Assembly: GCF_016909175.1 (NCBI RefSeq) | Contig: NZ_JAFBFI010000015.1 | Location: 1-64,000, forward strand | DNA: 64,000 bases | Direction of reading: 5' to 3' | DNA from: Peribacillus deserti | Lineage (GTDB): Bacteria > Bacillota > Bacilli > Bacillales > DSM-1321 | Shown: positions 62,515-64,000 of the stretch, in pieces | Layout: each line of letters begins with the position of its first letter | How positions within the stretch are numbered: the first letter of the stretch is position 1 | Notes under the pieces: generated by a model | The model's input: the letters and a program-made list of their open reading frames with translations, nothing else | Told to the model about the DNA's origin: nothing | Databases searched by the model: none | Made by a program: the position numbers and the translations under genes

Positions 62515-62963
62515 TGGCTGATCAGCTCCCTTCTGACAGCTTCTGAAATAATGACTGTCGATTTCGATGTAAAGATAATTTGGCCTGAAGGATCTTCCCC
62601 AAAGCTTTGCAGCAGCAGGAAACCCATTTTACCCTGAGTTCCCGATTTTTCGGAATAGCCTGTAACTTCTGAGTAACAGAAGATATCTTCTCCCACCAAG
62701 AGCGGCCTTTTATAATGAAAGCTTTGTTCTCCGTGAATAAGCCCTTTATTAGGCAGGTGCAGACCTTCTATGACTCCGTAATCAAAGACTCTTGGAAAAG
62801 TAGGAGGAGCAATATTCGTACCGAACCGGGAGTTCTTCCCCGTTTCTTCATCAACATATATCGGATGAAGATCTCCAATAGCTTCCGCAAATTTCTTTAC
62901 GGCTCCTCTTTCCACATTATTCTTTATTTTTTTTGATTGTTTTCCTATCGATTGGCTGAACAA
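62511..62963 (-). CDS. FAS1-type dehydratase, N-terminal half partner
   Basis: 150 residues, hot-dog fold of the MaoC_dehydrat_N type: VKKFAEAIGDLHPIYVDEET, then APPTFPRVF and GLIHGEQSFHYKRPLLVGED. It lacks the catalytic D-H pair and pairs with the next gene, as in two-subunit HadAB-like dehydratases. Preceded by the FabG-like gene 16 nt upstream. Confidence 0.88.
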   Translation of the reverse strand: MFSQSIGKQSKKIKNNVERGAVKKFAEAIGDLHPIYVDEETGKNSRFGTNIAPPTFPRVFDYGVIEGLHLPNKGLIHGEQSFHYKRPLLVGEDIFCYSEVTGYSEKSGTQGKMGFLLLQSFGEDPSGQIIFTSKSTVIISEAVRRELISQ

Positions 62964-62979
62964 AGAATCATCACCCCGC

Positions 62980-63744
62980 TTAGTTTTTTGGACCGCCGGC
63001 TACATATAAAACCTGACCATTCACAAATGAGGATCTTTCATCTGCAAAAAATGCGACCGCATTGGCAATATCCTCAGGTTTTCCGCTTCTGTTAACAGGT
63101 ATTTGGCTTACGCTTGCACGAATCAAATCCTCAAACGAAATTCCGATTCTTGCTGCCGTTTCCATCGTCATTTCTGTTTCAATGAATCCCGGAGCAACGG
63201 AGTTGGCAGTAATCCCAAATTTGCCGAGCTCAATGGCAAGAGTCTTTGTGAATCCCTGAAGACCTGCTTTGGCAGCTGCATAATTTGCCTGTCCTCTGTT
63301 TCCAAGTGCAGATGTTGAAGAAATATTGATGATGCGGCCATATTTATTTTCTACCATATATTTTTGAACAGCACGGGCAGCATTAAATGAACCTTTCAAG
63401 TGCACATCCATGACAGTCTGCCAATCGGAATCAGTCATTTTAAAGAAAAGATTATCGCGGATCACTCCCGCGTTATTGACTAAAATATCTACAGATCCAA
63501 AAGTCTCGTAAACTTCCTTCACGGCATTTTCAACCTGCTCTGAATCTGTAACATCCGCTACCTTTGAATAGATGTTATAGCCCTTTTCAGTTAATTCACT
63601 TGTTGCTTTACTTAATGCTTCTTCATTAAGATCAATAAAAGCAGTATTTGCCCCTTCTTCTGCTAAAAGCTGCACAATTGCCTTGCCTATTCCCCTGCTC
63701 CCGCCTGTAACAAATGCTGTTCTGCCTTGAAATCTTCCTCCCAT
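62980..63744 (-). CDS. FabG-like 3-oxoacyl reductase (SDR)
   Basis: About 254 residues. NADP motif TGGSRGIGKA, VNNAGVIRDN, catalytic Ser in INISSTSALG and YAAAK (Y-x3-K). Likely reduces 3-oxoacyl-CoA/ACP in the same pathway as the adjacent dehydratases. The ATG at 63744 is placed by TAGGAGGA nine bases upstream; earlier in-frame ATGs overlap or precede the site. Confidence 0.92.
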   Translation of the reverse strand: MGGRFQGRTAFVTGGSRGIGKAIVQLLAEEGANTAFIDLNEEALSKATSELTEKGYNIYSKVADVTDSEQVENAVKEVYETFGSVDILVNNAGVIRDNLFFKMTDSDWQTVMDVHLKGSFNAARAVQKYMVENKYGRIINISSTSALGNRGQANYAAAKAGLQGFTKTLAIELGKFGITANSVAPGFIETEMTMETAARIGISFEDLIRASVSQIPVNRSGKPEDIANAVAFFADERSSFVNGQVLYVAGGPKN

Positions 63745-63769
63745 ATCTTCCATTCCTCCTAAGATGTCT

Positions 63770-64000
63770 TTATATAAACTGACCGACCTTAACATGTCCT
63801 TTTAACAAGTCCCTTGCAATTATCATTCGTTGAATTTCGTCAGTGCCGTCATAAATTCTCCAAAGCCTTGCTTCACGGTACCAGCGTTCGATTGGCAATT
63901 CGCGGGTATAACCCATTCCCCCATGAATTTGCAGTACGCGGTCCACTACGCGGTTGCCCATATTAGATCCATATAATTTCGCAATAGAAGCTAAATGCCT
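63770..64000 (-). CDS. acyl-CoA dehydrogenase, C-terminal part (cut by window end)
   Basis: About 76 C-terminal residues are in the window: VVDRVLQIHGGMGYTRELPI, ERWYREARLWRIYDGTDEIQ then RMIIARDLL. This is the FAD-contacting and active-site end of acyl-CoA dehydrogenases. Its stop is 26 nt before the FabG-like start, so it heads the fatty-acid operon. Confidence 0.92.
   Translation of the reverse strand, partial: RHLASIAKLYGSNMGNRVVDRVLQIHGGMGYTRELPIERWYREARLWRIYDGTDEIQRMIIARDLLKGHVKVGQFI

Overview
The window reads as the chromosome of a spore-forming low-GC Bacillaceae (Bacillus/Cytobacillus-like). The evidence is the miaA-hfq-spoVK-hflX-ynbB block, a ytcD/ytbD-ytbE-type locus, pstSCAB-phoU, AGGAGG-type ribosome sites, many TTG/GTG starts and U-tailed terminators. 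No rRNA, tRNA or CRISPR was seen.

Region 1 (about 1-26 kb) is accessory and decaying. It holds mostly single small genes: MEDS sensor, CBO0543-type membrane proteins, polysaccharide deacetylase lipoprotein, Nudix, GNAT, secreted phosphoesterase, RsbR-like STAS proteins, glutamyl-endopeptidase-like protease, ECF sigma/anti-sigma remnant, cold shock protein, DUF3231, gamma carbonic anhydrase and DNA alkylation repair protein. Between them lie pseudogenes (VOC, nitroreductase, LacI, HxlR, AraC, CNNM, IS110, tyrosine recombinase). Threaded between the genes are about 22 copies of one foldable element of up to about 90-100 bp. Its right arm is close to CAACTAACGCACCCGTTAG, its centre is a GGCTGC/GCAGCC hairpin, and its left arm is close to CCTGCCCCGTTAG. 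Every copy found has the same orientation, and in several places one gene sits between two elements. This cassette-array layout is integron-like in appearance and is the most interesting feature here. No intact recombinase is present.

Region 2 (26.8-44 kb) is a phosphate-acquisition block. pstSCAB-phoU on the plus strand faces a minus-strand set: a HupE/UreJ-like membrane protein with a 1211-residue secreted metallophosphoesterase/PQQ-propeller protein, a SPOR-phosphodiester glycosidase and a PhoX-type phosphatase. A psiE homologue follows. Together these suggest release of phosphate from organic and wall phosphodiesters and its high-affinity uptake.

Region 3 (44-64 kb) is mostly core chromosome: LysM protein, a frameshifted DUF4362 lipoprotein, a strange F1-ATPase-beta-like protein without a P-loop, uppP, a methyltransferase, an IS1595 remnant, ynbB-hflX, three dispersed-repeat copies, a TRIC-type channel, glutaredoxin, spoVK, hfq, miaA, the ytcD/ytbD/ytbE locus, a cupin protein, and a fatty-acid cluster (two MaoC-type half-dehydratases, a FabG-like SDR, and an acyl-CoA dehydrogenase cut by the window end).

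All family names come from motif recognition by eye. No database search was run.
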